The notes under the pieces are model-generated. The model saw only the letters and a program-made list of their open reading frames with translations. It was not told where the DNA came from and ran no database searches. A program made the position numbers and the translations under genes. Shown piece after piece: positions 61,249 through 61,276 of a stretch of DNA of 61,276 nt. How positions within the stretch are numbered: the first letter of the stretch is position 1; every line of letters starts with the position of its first letter. The stretch covers positions 1-61,276 of the forward strand of contig NZ_MOMB01000055.1 in the NCBI RefSeq assembly GCF_002752165.1, written 5' to 3'. The stretch comes from Erwinia sp. OLFS4 (GTDB lineage Bacteria > Pseudomonadota > Gammaproteobacteria > Enterobacterales > Enterobacteriaceae).

Positions 61249-61276
61249 AAATTGAAGAGTTTGATCATGGCTCAGA
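61249..61276 (+). rRNA. rrs: 16S ribosomal RNA, first 28 bases (partial)
   Basis: AAATTGAAGAGTTTGATCAT at 61249 is the canonical mature 5' end of enterobacterial 16S rRNA, including the universal 27F primer site AGAGTTTGATCATGGCTCAG. The gene runs off the window edge. Its place after clpB corresponds to rrnG of E. coli. Confidence 0.98.

Overview
The window is a gammaproteobacterial chromosome segment, about 50% GC or slightly above by eye. Gene order, protein sequence and regulatory sites point to the order Enterobacterales, most likely an Erwinia/Pantoea-like member of Erwiniaceae. This rests on E. coli-like proteins of near-identical length, cysG placed directly before cysDNC, luxS beside a CorB-type gene, and a partial IS1-family element of a kind I associate with Erwinia/Pantoea. 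The genus cannot be fixed from this sequence alone.

Layout. 1-0.9 kb: the end of an IS1-family element inserted in a BglG-type antiterminator gene, leaving a 3' remnant. 1.0-7.1 kb: mazG, pyrG, eno, queE, a secreted inorganic pyrophosphatase, a possible small gene and queD. 7.4-16.5 kb: assimilatory sulfate reduction (cysJIH, then cysG-cysDNC). 16.5-23.7 kb: ygbE, ftsB-ispD-ispF-truD, surE-pcm, nlpD-rpoS. 23.8-26.3 kb: mutS, convergent with rpoS. 26.3-35.2 kb: the most variable part, where E. coli has other operons. It holds a type I GAPDH with a GlxA-type regulator, a methyl-accepting chemotaxis protein behind a consensus sigma-28 promoter, an orphan prepilin peptidase, yjdM, a frameshifted fumarylacetoacetate-hydrolase-family gene, mltB and tam. 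35.3-41.7 kb: pncC-recA-recX-alaS-csrA and a tRNA-Ser/3x tRNA-Arg cluster. 42.0-47.2 kb: yqaB, gshA, the sRNA micA (antisense orientation), luxS, yfjD, ypjD. 47.3-50.9 kb: ffh and the rpsP-rimM-trmD-rplS operon. 51-54.9 kb: aroF-tyrA facing pheA with its pheL attenuator. 54.9-60.8 kb: raiA, bamD, rluD-pgeF, clpB. The window ends with the promoters, leader and first 28 bases of a 16S rRNA gene, matching the clpB-rrnG junction of E. coli.

How the genes work together. The cys genes form a complete pathway from sulfate to sulfide, including siroheme synthesis for CysI. aroF, tyrA and pheA control entry to aromatic amino acid synthesis and its Tyr and Phe branches. The rpsP operon and ffh serve translation and protein export. 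recA-recX and mutS serve DNA repair. rpoS, csrA, micA, raiA and clpB are global or stress regulators, and several keep recognisable control sites: a LexA box, and sigma-E, sigma-28, sigma-32, TyrR and FNR-type sites.

I found no CRISPR array, prophage or clearly novel multi-gene system. The most notable signals are two broken genes (IS1 insertion, single-base frameshift), a perfect FNR-type palindrome at the class II position of raiA, the sigma-28 promoter of the chemoreceptor, and three small candidate ORFs that look translationally coupled or have strong ribosome sites.
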